A stretch of 64,000 nucleotides of DNA, from assembly GCF_000373645.1 (NCBI RefSeq), contig NZ_KB892006.1, positions 124,001-188,000 of the forward strand. The letters run 5' to 3'. The notes below the pieces were generated by a model, which saw only the letters and a list, made by a program, of their open reading frames with translations, was not told the origin of the DNA and did not search any database. Each line of letters starts with the position of its first letter. The first letter of the stretch is position 1. Of the stretch, positions 23,069 through 35,755 are shown one piece after another. The translations under genes and the position numbers were made by a program. Source of the stretch: Streptomyces sp. ATexAB-D23 (GTDB taxonomy: Bacteria > Actinomycetota > Actinomycetes > Streptomycetales > Streptomycetaceae).

Positions 23069-23106
23069 CCTTCCCCGGCCGCCACACGGACAACGGCCGG
23101 GGAGGG
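23069..23106 (-). terminator. Terminator hairpin after aroQ
   Basis: A 12-bp stem with one wobble (core CCCCGGCCG / CGGCCGGGG at 23073-23081 and 23094-23102) lies about 50 bp after the aroQ stop on the minus strand. It separates aroQ from the proline-rich P-loop gene. Confidence 0.7.
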
Positions 23107-23154
23107 TCCACAGTGCCCCGCCGGCCGGTCGGCCTTCCCCTGCGGGGCGGTGGA

Positions 23155-26407
<3,253 letters not shown>

Positions 26408-26552
26408 CGGTGCTCCTCATGCTCGCGCCTGAAATCCAACGGCGCGACCGGGTGCGCGGCCCTGGCCCGCCGCCCCCGATCCTCCCACGGCCGCGGCTCC
26501 GGGACGGCCGCCGGTCCAGCAGACGGACGGAAGGACGGGGACCGGGCAGGCG

Positions 26553-27389
26553 TCAGCGGGCGGCCAGCGCCTGTTCTCCGGCCTTGCGCATGGCGGCCAG
26601 GGGCGCGGGTGAGCGGCCGGTCATCTGCTCGACCTGGAGGACGGCCTGGTGCACCAGGAGATCGAGACCTCCGAGGACTGTGCCCCCGCGCTCGGCCCAG
26701 GCGGAGGCGAGCCGGGTGGGCCACGGCTCGTACAGCACGTCGAACAGCGTGCCGGGACGCTCCGGCACGGCACCGGCCAGCGCGTCGGCCGCCCCGGCGG
26801 GGGTGGTGGCGATGACGAGGGGCGCGGCGAGCGCCCGGTCGGCCTGTGCCCAGTCGGCGATCCGGACGTCGACGCCGAGCCGTTCGCCCCAGCCGCGCAT
26901 CTCGTCGGCGCGGGCCGCGCTGCGCACATAGGCGGTGACGGGTCCGGCACAGATCCCGGACAAGGCGGCCAACGCGGAGGAAGCCGTCGCCCCGGCGCCG
27001 AGGATCGCGGCGGACTCCACCGTCCCGACGCCGCGTTCACGCAGTGCGGCGATCATGCCGGGGATGTCGGTGTTGTCCCCCGTGCGGCGCCCGTCCTCGC
27101 CGAGGACGACGGTGTTCACGGCCTCCACGGAGGCGGCGGTCGCGCTGATTCCGTCCAGCAACGGGATGATCGCCCGCTTGAGCGGCATGGTGAGCGAGAG
27201 CCCCGCCCAGCTCCCGTCCAGCCCCTCGATGAACCCCGGCAGCGCCTGCTCGTCGACCTCGAACCGGTCGTACGACCAGTCGTCGAGGCCGAGTTCGGCG
27301 TACGCGGCCCGGTGCAGGACCGGGGAGAGCGAGTGGGCGATGGGCGAGCCGAGGACGGCTGCCCGGTGGCGCCGGTCAGTCGAGGCCAT
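26553..27389 (-). CDS. aroE: Shikimate dehydrogenase
   Basis: This 278-residue NADPH-dependent enzyme reduces 3-dehydroshikimate to shikimate. Motifs are AAVLGSPIAHSLSPVLHRAAYAELGL, the catalytic LSLTMPLKRAI (Lys), VNTVVLGEDGRRTGDNTDIPGM, and a Rossmann segment SAAILGAGATASSALAALS. The ATG at 27389 overlaps the 3' end of mltG by 14 bp. An alternative is an AroE-like quinate dehydrogenase; position between mltG and aroC supports aroE. Confidence 0.94.
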   Translation of the reverse strand: MASTDRRHRAAVLGSPIAHSLSPVLHRAAYAELGLDDWSYDRFEVDEQALPGFIEGLDGSWAGLSLTMPLKRAIIPLLDGISATAASVEAVNTVVLGEDGRRTGDNTDIPGMIAALRERGVGTVESAAILGAGATASSALAALSGICAGPVTAYVRSAARADEMRGWGERLGVDVRIADWAQADRALAAPLVIATTPAGAADALAGAVPERPGTLFDVLYEPWPTRLASAWAERGGTVLGGLDLLVHQAVLQVEQMTGRSPAPLAAMRKAGEQALAAR

Positions 27390-29172
27390 GCAATTCCTTG
27401 AACTTCTTGTTGAGCTTCTCGTGTTCCGCAGCCGTCTTGGTGAACTGGGTCTTCTTGCCGTCGAGCGAGATGAAGAACATCCATCCGTCGGCGGTGGGAT
27501 TGAGCGTTGCGCGCAGGGCTTCGTCGCCGGGGTTCCCGATGGGACCGGGCGGGAGACCGGCGTGGTAATAGGTGTTATACGGATCCGGATTAGTACGAAT
27601 CTCCTTCGTCCTGATCGTGATCTCGCTCTGCTTCTTGAGGTAGTTGAACGCCGAGTCAAATTCGAGCAGTCGATTCGTGGCCGTGTTGTCAGGCTTCAGC
27701 CGGTTGTAGACGACCTCGGCCATCTTGCGGAAGTCGTCATGCGTGAGACCTTCCGCCTGGACGAGGCTGGCCACGGTAAGCACCTGCCAGGGACCGTCCA
27801 GCTTGTACTTCTTGGCGGTTCCTTCGAGGTCGAGCTTCTCGTATTCCTCGTTCGACCGGGAGACCATCTTCTTGAGAATCGCCTCCGGCTTGGTTTCCTT
27901 CGTCACCGGATACGCGGCCGGGTAGAGGAATCCTTCCAGCGGGTCCTTGATGTCCTTGTTCTTGCTCGCCCAGCCGGGCAGGCCCAGATCGGACTTCATG
28001 GACTTGGCAATGCCCTGGGTCGTGCCCTTCTTGAGGTCCAGCTTCTTGTCGACCATCGCGTAGACGGCCACATTGCGGGTTCCCTCGGGAATCACCAGAA
28101 GGTTCTGGCTCTTCGGGTCGACCATCATCTTCACGGCCTCGGACGCCGACATCTCCGAATGAAGGAGATAGACCCCGGCCTGGATCGACTTCCCCTTGGG
28201 GTTCTCGTTCTGGGCGGAGACGAAGGCGTCGACGCTCTTGACGACGCCCGCCTTCTTCAGGATGTTGCCGATGTCGTAGCCGTACGCGCCCTTCGGGATC
28301 TCCACCTCGACCGAGCCCGAGCCGGTGCCCGAGTAGTCCGGGGCCGCGCCGAACCTGTCCTTGTAGAAGGAGTAGCCGTAGTAGCCCGCGCCGGCGACGC
28401 CGCCGACCAGGACGAGGGAGACGACCAGGCAGGCGCAGCCGCTGCGGCCCTTTTTCTTCTTGCCCTTGCCCCGGCGCTCGCCGCCGTCCCCGCGGCGGGA
28501 CTCGCGGGGGTCGTCGTCCTCGTCGTCGTAGTCGTCGTCCTTGGCGCCTTTGCCGTCCTTCTCGTCCACGCCCGTGAAGAACGGGTGGGTCTCCTCCGGC
28601 TGCTGCTCGGGGTCCCAGTCCGGGTGCGGCTCGGGCGCCTCGGCGGGGGCGGCCTCGCGGCGGCCCGGGGGCTGCGGGGGCGGGTAGGCGTCAGGGGTGC
28701 CGTAGTAGTCGTTCGTCTCGCCGTAGCCGTACGTGGCGACGGGCTGGCCCTCGTACGGCGGCATCGCGGCCGCCTGCTGGCCCGTGTCCCAGGAGGGGTC
28801 GTAGGGCTGCTGCTGGTTGTACGGGTCCTGCTGGTTGTACGGCTCCTGCTGGTTCCCGTACGCCTGCTGCTGTTGGTACTGCTGCTGGGCGTACGGGTCC
28901 TGCTGCTGTTGCTGCGCGTAGGGATCGTGCGGCTGCTGCTGGTACGGGTCGTACTGGCCCTGCGGGTAGGGCTGCTGCTGTCCGCCGTACTGGTTCTGGC
29001 CGCCGTCGTACTGGCCCTGCGGGTAGGACTGCTGCTGCCCGCCGTACTGGTCCTGGCCGTCGTACTGGCCCTGGCCGTGGGCAGGCTGCTGGCCGCCCCA
29101 TCCCTGGTCCCCGTACAAGGGGTCCTCGGGATGCCACGGTTCGGAGCCGGGGCCCCGGCCATACTCAGTCAT
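27376..29172 (-). CDS. mltG: Endolytic murein transglycosylase MltG with Q/Y-rich N-terminal tail
   Basis: This 598-residue single-pass membrane protein cleaves nascent glycan strands near the elongation machinery. Residues 24-125 are made of Gln/Tyr/Pro/Gly repeats (QGQYD, GGQQQPYP, DPYAQQQ). A charged stretch follows (205-243), then a membrane helix (244-267) and a YceG/MltG domain. That domain carries EVEIPKGAYGYDIGNILKKAGVV, PEGTRNVAVYAMV, VASLVQAEG (catalytic Glu region) and YYHAGLPPGPIGNPGDEALRATLNP. The normal family length is about 340-380; the extra is the cytoplasmic tail. Bases 27541-27960 are notably lower in GC (about 52-60%) than the neighbours. Confidence 0.94.
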   Translation of the reverse strand: MTEYGRGPGSEPWHPEDPLYGDQGWGGQQPAHGQGQYDGQDQYGGQQQSYPQGQYDGGQNQYGGQQQPYPQGQYDPYQQQPHDPYAQQQQQDPYAQQQYQQQQAYGNQQEPYNQQDPYNQQQPYDPSWDTGQQAAAMPPYEGQPVATYGYGETNDYYGTPDAYPPPQPPGRREAAPAEAPEPHPDWDPEQQPEETHPFFTGVDEKDGKGAKDDDYDDEDDDPRESRRGDGGERRGKGKKKKGRSGCACLVVSLVLVGGVAGAGYYGYSFYKDRFGAAPDYSGTGSGSVEVEIPKGAYGYDIGNILKKAGVVKSVDAFVSAQNENPKGKSIQAGVYLLHSEMSASEAVKMMVDPKSQNLLVIPEGTRNVAVYAMVDKKLDLKKGTTQGIAKSMKSDLGLPGWASKNKDIKDPLEGFLYPAAYPVTKETKPEAILKKMVSRSNEEYEKLDLEGTAKKYKLDGPWQVLTVASLVQAEGLTHDDFRKMAEVVYNRLKPDNTATNRLLEFDSAFNYLKKQSEITIRTKEIRTNPDPYNTYYHAGLPPGPIGNPGDEALRATLNPTADGWMFFISLDGKKTQFTKTAAEHEKLNKKFKELHGLD

Positions 29173-29267
29173 CGATCCCCTAGAGCCGCGAGACGATGTC
29201 CCGTCTCTTTGCTGTGCGGTGTCCGTCCGACCACCGCCGCATCGCGCGGAACGTTACCGTAATGCGA

Positions 29268-29753
29268 TCAGACAACCACTTCGACGCCCTCGCCGGGAGG
29301 ATTGCCCGACGCCCGCTCGGACTCCAGAGCGTTCTGAAGGATCACCACAGCGGCAGCCTGATCGATGACGGAACGGCCCTTTTTGGACTTCACGCCCGAG
29401 GCGCGCAGCCCCTGACTCGCCGTCACTGTGGTCATCCTCTCGTCCACCAATCGCACCGGAATGGGTGCAACCGCGCGAGCGAGCACGTCGGCGAAGGCGC
29501 GGACCTTGACGGCGGCCGGCCCCTCCCCGCCGCCCAGGGAGCGCGGGAGGCCCACGACGACCTCGATCGGCTCGTACTCCGCGACGATCTGGCCGAGCCG
29601 CCGGTGGGCGGCCGGGACGTCGCGTCCCGGCACGGTCTCCACCGGCGTCGCGAGGATGCCGTCGGGGTCGCAGGAGGCGACCCCGATCCGGGCGTCCCCG
29701 ACATCGATCGCCAGCCGGCGACCGCGGCGCATCCGCGGCATGTCCGGCGTCAC
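29268..29753 (-). CDS. ruvX: Holliday-junction resolvase-like / pre-16S rRNA nuclease RuvX (YqgF)
   Basis: This 161-residue RNase H-fold protein matures 16S rRNA ends in other bacteria. Motifs are [20 protein letters not shown] (catalytic Asp), [25 protein letters not shown] (acidic residues) and [20 protein letters not shown]. The GTG at 29753 overlaps the alaS stop (GTGA), so translation is coupled. An ATG at 29741 would remove four residues. Confidence 0.95.
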   Translation of the reverse strand: MTPDMPRMRRGRRLAIDVGDARIGVASCDPDGILATPVETVPGRDVPAAHRRLGQIVAEYEPIEVVVGLPRSLGGGEGPAAVKVRAFADVLARAVAPIPVRLVDERMTTVTASQGLRASGVKSKKGRSVIDQAAAVVILQNALESERASGNPPGEGVEVVV

Positions 29754-32419
29754 GCCGTCTCGGTGACGAGGCGTTCGACGGCGGCGACGGCGTCACCGAT
29801 CGCGTCCGGGTTCTGGCCGCCGCCCTGGGCGACGTCCGGCTTCCCCCCGCCCCCGCCGCCGAGGGTCTTGGCGGCCGTGCGGACGAGGTCGCCGGCCTTG
29901 AGGCCGCGCTCGCGGGCCGCCTCATTGGTCGCGATGACGGTCAGCGGGCGCCCGTTGGCCGTCGTGAACAGGGCGACCACGGCAGGGCGACCGCCCTGGA
30001 TACGGCCGCGCACGTCCAGGACGAGCCTGCGCAGGTCGTCGGCGGATGTGCCGTCCGGGACCTGGCCGGTGACCAGGGCGACGCCCCGGACGTCCTTCGC
30101 GGAGCCGGCGAGGCCCGCGGCGGCCGCGAGGACCTTCTCCGCGCGGAACTTCTCGATCTCCTTCTCGGCGTCCTTCAGCTTGCCGAGCATGCCCGCGATC
30201 TTCTCCGGCAGCTCCTCGGAGCGGCCCTTGACCAGTTCCTGGAGCTGGGCGACGACCGTGTGCTCCTTGGCGAGGAAGTTGTACGCGTCGACGCCGACGA
30301 GGGCCTCGATGCGGCGCACGCCGGAGCCGATGGACGACTCGCCGAGCAGCTTGACCAGGCCGAGCTGAGCGGTGTTGTGCACGTGCGTGCCGCCGCACAG
30401 CTCCTTGGAGAAGTCGCCGATGGTGACGACGCGGACCCGCTCGCCGTACTTCTCGCCGAACTCGGCGATCGCGCCCTGCTTCTTGGCGTCGTCGATCGAC
30501 ATGACCTCGGCCTGCACGTCGAGCTCGCGGGCCAGGACCTCGTTGATCTTCTGCTCGACGTCGGTGAGGACCGTGCCGGGTACGGCGGCGGGCGAGCCGA
30601 AGTCGAAGCGGAAGCGGCCCGGGGAGTTCTCCGAACCGGCCTGGGCGGCCGTCGGGCCGAGCGCGTCGCGCAGCGCCTGGTGCGTGAGGTGCGTCGCGCT
30701 GTGGGCGCGGGCGATGGCGCGGCGGCGGGTGGAGTCGATGGCCGCGTAGGCGGAGGAGCCGACCGTCACCTCGCCGACCTGGACGGAGCCCTTGTGGACG
30801 GAGACGCCGGGGACCGGCTGCTGGACGTCGCGCACCACGATGACGGCGCCGCTGTCGAGACGGATGCGGCCCTGGTCGGCGAGCTGGCCGCCGCCCTCGG
30901 CGTAGAACGGGGTGCGGTCGAGGACGACCTCGACCTCGTCGCCCTCGGTAGCCGCGGGCGAGGGGACACCGTCGACGAGGAGGCCGACGATCGTCGACTC
31001 GCCCTCGGTCATGGTGTAGCCGGTGAACTCGGTGACGCCGGAGTTGTCGGCGACCTGGCGGTACGCGGACAGGTCGGCGTGGCCGGTCTTCTTGGCCTTG
31101 GCGTCGGCCTTGGCCTTGGCGCGCTGCTCCTGCATGAGGCGGCGGAACCCGTCCTCGTCCACGGACAGGCCCTGCTCGGCGGCCATCTCCAGGGTGAGGT
31201 CGATCGGGAAGCCCCAGGTGTCGTGGAGCAGGAACGCCTTGTCGCCCGGGAGCACCCGGCCGCCGGCGGCCTTGGTCTCGGTGACGGCGGTCTCCAGGAT
31301 GTTGGTGCCGCCCTTGAGGGCCTTGAGGAAGGCGGCTTCCTCGGCGAGCGCGACCGTCTCGATGCGCTTGCGGTCGGTGATCAGCTCCGGGTACTGCTGG
31401 CCCATCGTCTCGATCACGACGTCGACCAGCTCGTTCACGACGGAGCCGGTCGCGCCCATCAGCCGCATGTTGCGGATGGCGCGGCGCATGATGCGGCGCA
31501 GCACGTAGCCGCGGCCCTCGTTGCCGGGGGTCACACCGTCGCCGATGAGCATGACGGAGGTGCGGATGTGGTCGGCGACCACGCGGAGCGAGACGTCGGT
31601 GGTGTGGGCCGCGCCGTAGCGCACACCGGTCAGCCCGGTGGCCCGGTCCATGACGACGCGCAGGGTGTCGGTCTCGTACATGTTCTGCACGCCCTGCAGG
31701 ATCATCGCGAGGCGTTCGAGGCCGAGGCCGGTGTCGATGTTCTTGGACGGCAGGTCGCCGAGGATCGGGAAGTCGTCCTTGCCCTCGCCCGCGCCGCGCT
31801 CGTACTGCATGAAGACCAGGTTCCAGATCTCCACATACCGCTCGTCGTTGACGGCCGGGCCGCCCTCGGCGCCGAACTCGGGGCCGCGGTCGTAGTTGAT
31901 CTCGGAACAGGGGCCGCAGGGGCCGGGGACGCCCATGGACCAGAAGTTGTCCTTCTTACCCAGACGCTGGATGCGCTCGGCGGGGACGCCGATCTTGTCG
32001 CGCCAGATGGCCTCGGCCTCGTCGTCGTCCAGGTAGACGGTGATCCACAGGCGCTCGGGGTCGAGCCCGAAGCAGCCGTCCGCCACGGAGCCGGTCAGCA
32101 GCTCCCAGGCGTACTCGATGGCGCCTTCCTTGAAGTAGTCGCCGAAGGAGAAGTTGCCGCACATCTGGAAGAACGTGCCGTGCCGGGTGGTCTTGCCGAC
32201 CTCTTCGATGTCCGGCGTGCGCACGCACTTCTGCACGCTGGTGACGCGCGGGGCGGGCGGCTTGACCTCACCGAGGAAGTACGGCTTGAAGGGCACCATG
32301 CCCGCGGGGACCAGCAGCAGAGTCGGGTCGTCCGCGATGAGCGACGCCGAAGGGACAACGGTGTGACCGCGCTCCTCGTAGAAGCTCAGCCAGCGGCGGC
32401 GAATTTCTGCCGACTCCAT
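29750..32419 (-). CDS. alaS: Alanyl-tRNA synthetase
   Basis: This 889-residue enzyme charges tRNA(Ala) and edits mischarged Ser/Gly. The class II core starts [27 protein letters not shown] with [12 protein letters not shown] and TSVQKCVRT. The editing domain has [13 protein letters not shown] (HxxxH) and [13 protein letters not shown]. The C-terminal DHHA1 domain ends [21 protein letters not shown]. Length is standard. It overlaps the upstream DUF6167-like stop by 1 bp. No T-box is visible. Confidence 0.98.
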   Translation of the reverse strand: MESAEIRRRWLSFYEERGHTVVPSASLIADDPTLLLVPAGMVPFKPYFLGEVKPPAPRVTSVQKCVRTPDIEEVGKTTRHGTFFQMCGNFSFGDYFKEGAIEYAWELLTGSVADGCFGLDPERLWITVYLDDDEAEAIWRDKIGVPAERIQRLGKKDNFWSMGVPGPCGPCSEINYDRGPEFGAEGGPAVNDERYVEIWNLVFMQYERGAGEGKDDFPILGDLPSKNIDTGLGLERLAMILQGVQNMYETDTLRVVMDRATGLTGVRYGAAHTTDVSLRVVADHIRTSVMLIGDGVTPGNEGRGYVLRRIMRRAIRNMRLMGATGSVVNELVDVVIETMGQQYPELITDRKRIETVALAEEAAFLKALKGGTNILETAVTETKAAGGRVLPGDKAFLLHDTWGFPIDLTLEMAAEQGLSVDEDGFRRLMQEQRAKAKADAKAKKTGHADLSAYRQVADNSGVTEFTGYTMTEGESTIVGLLVDGVPSPAATEGDEVEVVLDRTPFYAEGGGQLADQGRIRLDSGAVIVVRDVQQPVPGVSVHKGSVQVGEVTVGSSAYAAIDSTRRRAIARAHSATHLTHQALRDALGPTAAQAGSENSPGRFRFDFGSPAAVPGTVLTDVEQKINEVLARELDVQAEVMSIDDAKKQGAIAEFGEKYGERVRVVTIGDFSKELCGGTHVHNTAQLGLVKLLGESSIGSGVRRIEALVGVDAYNFLAKEHTVVAQLQELVKGRSEELPEKIAGMLGKLKDAEKEIEKFRAEKVLAAAAGLAGSAKDVRGVALVTGQVPDGTSADDLRRLVLDVRGRIQGGRPAVVALFTTANGRPLTVIATNEAARERGLKAGDLVRTAAKTLGGGGGGKPDVAQGGGQNPDAIGDAVAAVERLVTETA

Positions 32420-32772
32420 CAGTGGTCCTCATTCCGGTTGTACGAGTGGTAGGGAAGCTTGCGGTAGGCGGCGGGGGCCGCGGGCGCCTCGGGCTCGGCG
32501 GCCTCGACGGCGAGGTTGCGCCGCACGGGGAGTTCGGGGCCGGCCGGTGCCTCCAGGCCCAGCGCCTCGCCCAGTTCGGCCTCGCGCCTGACCATGCCGT
32601 CGCGGACGTCCAGCGCGAAGTCCTTGAGCTTGTGACCTGCGACGAGAGCCTTGTCGGCGGCCTGCGCCGCGAGGCTCTCGGGGGTCAGCTGCTTGATCTT
32701 CCGGTTGACCTTGGTGGTGGCCCACACCCCGGCGGCTGCGCCGGCGGTGAACCAGAACGTACGGCGGAACAT
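32419..32772 (-). CDS. DUF6167-like small protein
   Basis: This 117-residue protein starts [37 protein letters not shown]. It has a short hydrophobic N-terminal segment, then [38 protein letters not shown] (helical) and a Pro/Ala-rich end. I recall DUF6167 for this family in Streptomyces; that name is from memory. Its stop overlaps alaS (ATGA), and it lies 7 bp after the DUF948-like gene. Function is unknown, probably membrane-associated. Confidence 0.85.
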   Translation of the reverse strand: MFRRTFWFTAGAAAGVWATTKVNRKIKQLTPESLAAQAADKALVAGHKLKDFALDVRDGMVRREAELGEALGLEAPAGPELPVRRNLAVEAAEPEAPAAPAAYRKLPYHSYNRNEDH

Positions 32773-32779
32773 CGCTGCG

Positions 32780-33235
32780 TCAGTCCTTCGATCCGCGGGA
32801 ATTTCTGCCGTCGCGCTTCCTGCCGCGCGCCGACGGCACGGTCCGGCCGACGATCACCGAGCGCCTCGAACGCGCCTCCGGTTCGGGAGCGGACTTGCGG
32901 CCGATGGCCTGCCGCACCCCGTAGCCGAACGCCGCTACCTTGACCAGCGGGCCGCCGAAGGCGGAGGCGACGGTAGTCGAGAGCGCCGAGGCGTTGGAGG
33001 TGACCTCCTGTACGTCCGTCGCGATCGCGTCGACCTTGTCGAGCTGGGTCTGCGCCGAGCGTACGGTCGCGGAGGCGTCCGCGAGCAGGGGGACGGCCTG
33101 TTCGGTCACGTCCGCCACGAGTTTGGTGGTCGCTCTGAGCGTCTGGGCGAGCCTCACCAGCACGACGGCGAGGAACGAAACCAGGATCGCCCAGAAGACG
33201 GCCACCAGGATTCCGGCCACCTCACCACCGGACAC
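32780..33235 (-). CDS. DUF948-family membrane protein
   Basis: This 151-residue protein starts VSGGEVAGILVAVFWAILVSFLAVVLVRLAQTLRATTKLV. One N-terminal transmembrane helix is followed by a heptad-like stretch (ADVTEQAVPLLADASATVRSAQTQLDKVDAIATDVQEVT), the DUF948 pattern, and a basic C-terminus (RSRRSVIVGRTVPSARGRKRDGRN). The GTG at 33235 begins the family-like sequence, with no strong ribosome-binding site. It heads the alaS operon. Function unknown; DUF948 proteins resemble envelope-associated coiled coils. Confidence 0.85.
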   Translation of the reverse strand: MSGGEVAGILVAVFWAILVSFLAVVLVRLAQTLRATTKLVADVTEQAVPLLADASATVRSAQTQLDKVDAIATDVQEVTSNASALSTTVASAFGGPLVKVAAFGYGVRQAIGRKSAPEPEARSRRSVIVGRTVPSARGRKRDGRNSRGSKD

Positions 33236-33285
33236 AGTGCACCCGCGCTCTCTGGCTTGTCGTCTGTCTTGTTTCTCCTGCTCCT

Positions 33286-33380
33286 CGGCGAGGGCCGCCG
33301 GAGGGCCTGTCGTCACATTCCCGTCGTTCGCCCGGCCGGCAGACGGGAATGGGACGACAGGCCCTGGCGGCCGGTCGCCG
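33286..33380. repeat. Large inverted repeat between DUF948-like gene and STAND gene
   Basis: The core arms (33303-33325 and 33342-33364) match at 22 of 23 positions around a 16-bp centre. The symmetry extends outward, imperfectly, to 33286 and 33380 (CGGCGA..GGCCGCC with GGCGGCC..TCGCCG). The arms carry GGGCCTGTCGTC at their outer end. It lies in the 261-bp divergent gap between two starts, so it is not placed as a terminator. I saw no target duplication. A MITE remnant or a regulatory hairpin is possible. Confidence 0.7.
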
Positions 33381-33496
33381 TCCCCCGAGCCTATCGCGCC
33401 AGGGCTCACGCCCCGTACCGCATGACCGGCCGGGCCGCAGGAGTTCGGGCAACGAGATTGTACGGAGAGCTTTCAAGCCAGTACTCTGCGTGTTTC

Positions 33497-35737
33497 ATGC
33501 GACGCCCTCAGCGCCCACTGCCGCCCGCCGACGATTCCGCTTCCCCGGCCGCCGCCGGAGACGATGGCGCGCACCCGCTGCCGGGCAACCTCCCGGCCGA
33601 GCTGAACCACTTCGTGGGCCGCGAGAACGAGCTTTCGGATGTCGCCCGGATGCTGGAGGAGTCCCGGATCGTCACCGTCATCGGGGTGGGCGGCGTGGGC
33701 AAGACCCGGCTGGCCACGCGGACGGCGGCGCTTCTGGAGAAACGGTACTGCGACGGGGTGTGGCTGGTGGAGCTGTCCACCGTCCACGACGCCGGGCTGC
33801 TGGAACACGCCGTCGCCGACGCGCTGGGCCTCACCGATCACACCCCCCGGCCGCCCCGCACGGCGCTGATCGAACACTGCGCCGACCGTGACCTCCTGCT
33901 GGTCCTCGACGGCTTCGAACACCTGGTGGACGACTGCGCCGCGCTGGTACGGGACCTGCTGCGCCGCGCCCCCGGGCTGCGGGTGCTCGCGGCCGGCCGA
34001 CTGCCACTGGAACTGGCGGGCGAGGCCGTCTACCCGCTCGCCACCATGACCGACGAGGACGCCCTGCGGCTCTTCGCCGAGCGGGCCGCCGGGGTGCGGC
34101 CGGACTTCCGGCTGACCGAGCACAGCCTCGGCCCGGCCCAGGAGCTGTGCCGGCGGCTGGACGGGATCCCGCTCGCTCTGGAACTCGCGGCCGGGCGGCT
34201 GCGCGCGTTGTCGACCGAGCAGGTGCTGCAACGGCTCGACGACCGGTTCCGGCTGCTGACCGGCGGCAGCCGCAGCGCGCTCGACCGGCACCAGACGCTG
34301 CGTACGGCGATCGGCTGGAGCCATGAACTCTGCGCCCCGCCGCAACGGCTGCTGTGGGCCCGGCTCTCGGTCTTCGCCGGGCAGTTCGACCTGGAGGCGG
34401 CCGAGTACATCTGCAGCGGCCCCGACCTGCCCGCCGACTCCGTGCTCGACGTACTCTCCGGGCTGCTCGCCCACTCCGTGGTGCTGCGCGAGGACTCCCC
34501 CGCGGGCACCCGCTACCGGATGCTGGACACCGTGCGCGAGTACGGCGCCGAGTGGCTGGCGGCCACCGGGGACACCGACCGGCTGCGCAGGCGGCACCGG
34601 GACTGGTTCCTGGGGCTCGCGACCTGGTGCGAGCTGGACTGGTTCAGCCCCCGGCAGGCGGAGGTCGCGGCCCGGGTGGAGAGCGAGCTGCCCAATCTGC
34701 GCCGGGCCATGGAGTGTTCACTGGAATCGCCGCGGGAGGCGCATCTCGCCCAGTACCTGGCGGGCACGCTCTGGTTCCTGTGGGTCGGCTGCGGGCGGCT
34801 GTCCGAGGGCCGGCACTGGCTGGACCACGTCCTGGAGGAGGAGACCCCGTACGACGCCTCGCGGCTGAAGGCCCTGTGGGTGCTGGGGTACGTCGCGGTG
34901 CTCCAGGGCGACCCGGTCGGCGCGATCTCCGCCCTCACCGAGTGCCGGGAGGAGGCGGAGGAGGCAGGAGACGCCACGGCCGCCGCGTACGCCGTGCACC
35001 GCACCGGCTGCCTGGCCCTCGTCACCGACGACCTGGAGCGCGCCCGGGACCTGCTGGACGACGCGCTCGGCCGCTACCGCGAACTGGGCGAGCTGAACAG
35101 CAACGTCCTGATGGCCCAGGTCGAACTGGCCATGTCCACCGGCTTCCTGGGCGATCTGGAGCGGGCGGCGGTGATCTGCGAGGAGGTCCGGGACATCTGC
35201 GAGGACCACGGCGAGCAGTGGGCCCTGAGCTACGCGCTGTACGTCCTGGCCTACGCCACCTTGCAGCGCGGGCGCCCGGAACGGGCGCGGGAGCTGCTCA
35301 AGAAGTCGCTGTCCATCAGCCACACCTTCAACGACCTGCTCGGCACCGTCCTGTCCCTGGAGCTGCTGGCGCTCGTCACGGTGACCGAGGGCGACGCGGC
35401 CGAGGCGGCACTGCTCCAGGGGGCCGCCGACCGGATCTGGCCATCGGTGGGGCTGCCGCTGTTCGGCTCGGCGCACTACGGGGTGCCCCGGGCCCGTTGC
35501 GAGGAGCTGGCCCTGCGCGAGCTGGGCGAGAGGCGGTACGCGAGCGCCCTGCGGGCGGGCGGTGAGCTGGGGCCCGACGCGGTGGTCGGCCGGGCACTCC
35601 TGGGCCGTCCTGCCGGGCGGGAGCAGGCTCGGGCGGGCACCGACGAGCCTGCCGGGGGCGCCCCGCCCCCGCCCGGCAGGACGCGAAAGCCCGCCGCCTC
35701 CCCGGTATCGGGAAGGGGCGGGCCTGAGCGCCGGTGA
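33497..35737 (+). CDS. STAND-family (NB-ARC) ATPase with TPR-like repeats, no DNA-binding domain
   Basis: This 746-residue protein has an NB-ARC-like ATPase: FVGRENEL, VTVIGVGGVGKTRLATR (Walker A at 63-70), LLLVLDGFEHL (Walker B), and GIPLALELAAGRLRAL (GLPL motif). Residues about 350-690 form TPR-like helical repeats (ALWVLGYVAVLQGDPVGAI, YAVHRTGCLALVTDDLERARDLLDDALGRYRELGE). The C-terminus lacks the LuxR or SARP DNA-binding domain found in AfsR/GutR-type regulators and ends in a Pro/Gly tail. The ATG at 33497 has no strong ribosome-binding site; the frame is open upstream to 32651. The role may be as a signalling scaffold, which is inference. Confidence 0.9.
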   Translation: MRRPQRPLPPADDSASPAAAGDDGAHPLPGNLPAELNHFVGRENELSDVARMLEESRIVTVIGVGGVGKTRLATRTAALLEKRYCDGVWLVELSTVHDAGLLEHAVADALGLTDHTPRPPRTALIEHCADRDLLLVLDGFEHLVDDCAALVRDLLRRAPGLRVLAAGRLPLELAGEAVYPLATMTDEDALRLFAERAAGVRPDFRLTEHSLGPAQELCRRLDGIPLALELAAGRLRALSTEQVLQRLDDRFRLLTGGSRSALDRHQTLRTAIGWSHELCAPPQRLLWARLSVFAGQFDLEAAEYICSGPDLPADSVLDVLSGLLAHSVVLREDSPAGTRYRMLDTVREYGAEWLAATGDTDRLRRRHRDWFLGLATWCELDWFSPRQAEVAARVESELPNLRRAMECSLESPREAHLAQYLAGTLWFLWVGCGRLSEGRHWLDHVLEEETPYDASRLKALWVLGYVAVLQGDPVGAISALTECREEAEEAGDATAAAYAVHRTGCLALVTDDLERARDLLDDALGRYRELGELNSNVLMAQVELAMSTGFLGDLERAAVICEEVRDICEDHGEQWALSYALYVLAYATLQRGRPERARELLKKSLSISHTFNDLLGTVLSLELLALVTVTEGDAAEAALLQGAADRIWPSVGLPLFGSAHYGVPRARCEELALRELGERRYASALRAGGELGPDAVVGRALLGRPAGREQARAGTDEPAGGAPPPPGRTRKPAASPVSGRGGPERR
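35648..35725. terminator. Two hairpins overlapping the end of the STAND gene, probably rpsD/STAND terminators
   Basis: Hairpin 1 (CCTGCCGGG 35648-35656 with CCCGGCAGG 35672-35680) and hairpin 2 (35687-35695 with 35717-35725) sit just before the STAND stop codon at 35735. The second is placed downstream of the convergent rpsD (stop at 35756). The terminators therefore lie within the coding tail of the STAND gene. Confidence 0.6.
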
Positions 35738-35755
35738 CGAGCGGCTACGCCTGGA

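Noticed and set aside
32420-33235. T-box in front of alaS
   Set aside because: The upstream sequence is coding (DUF6167-like and DUF948-like genes) and no T-box specifier or antiterminator motif was seen.
32651-33496. Extended N-terminus of the STAND gene
   Set aside because: This open frame is opposite the DUF948-like and DUF6167-like genes; the STAND motifs begin only after 33497.
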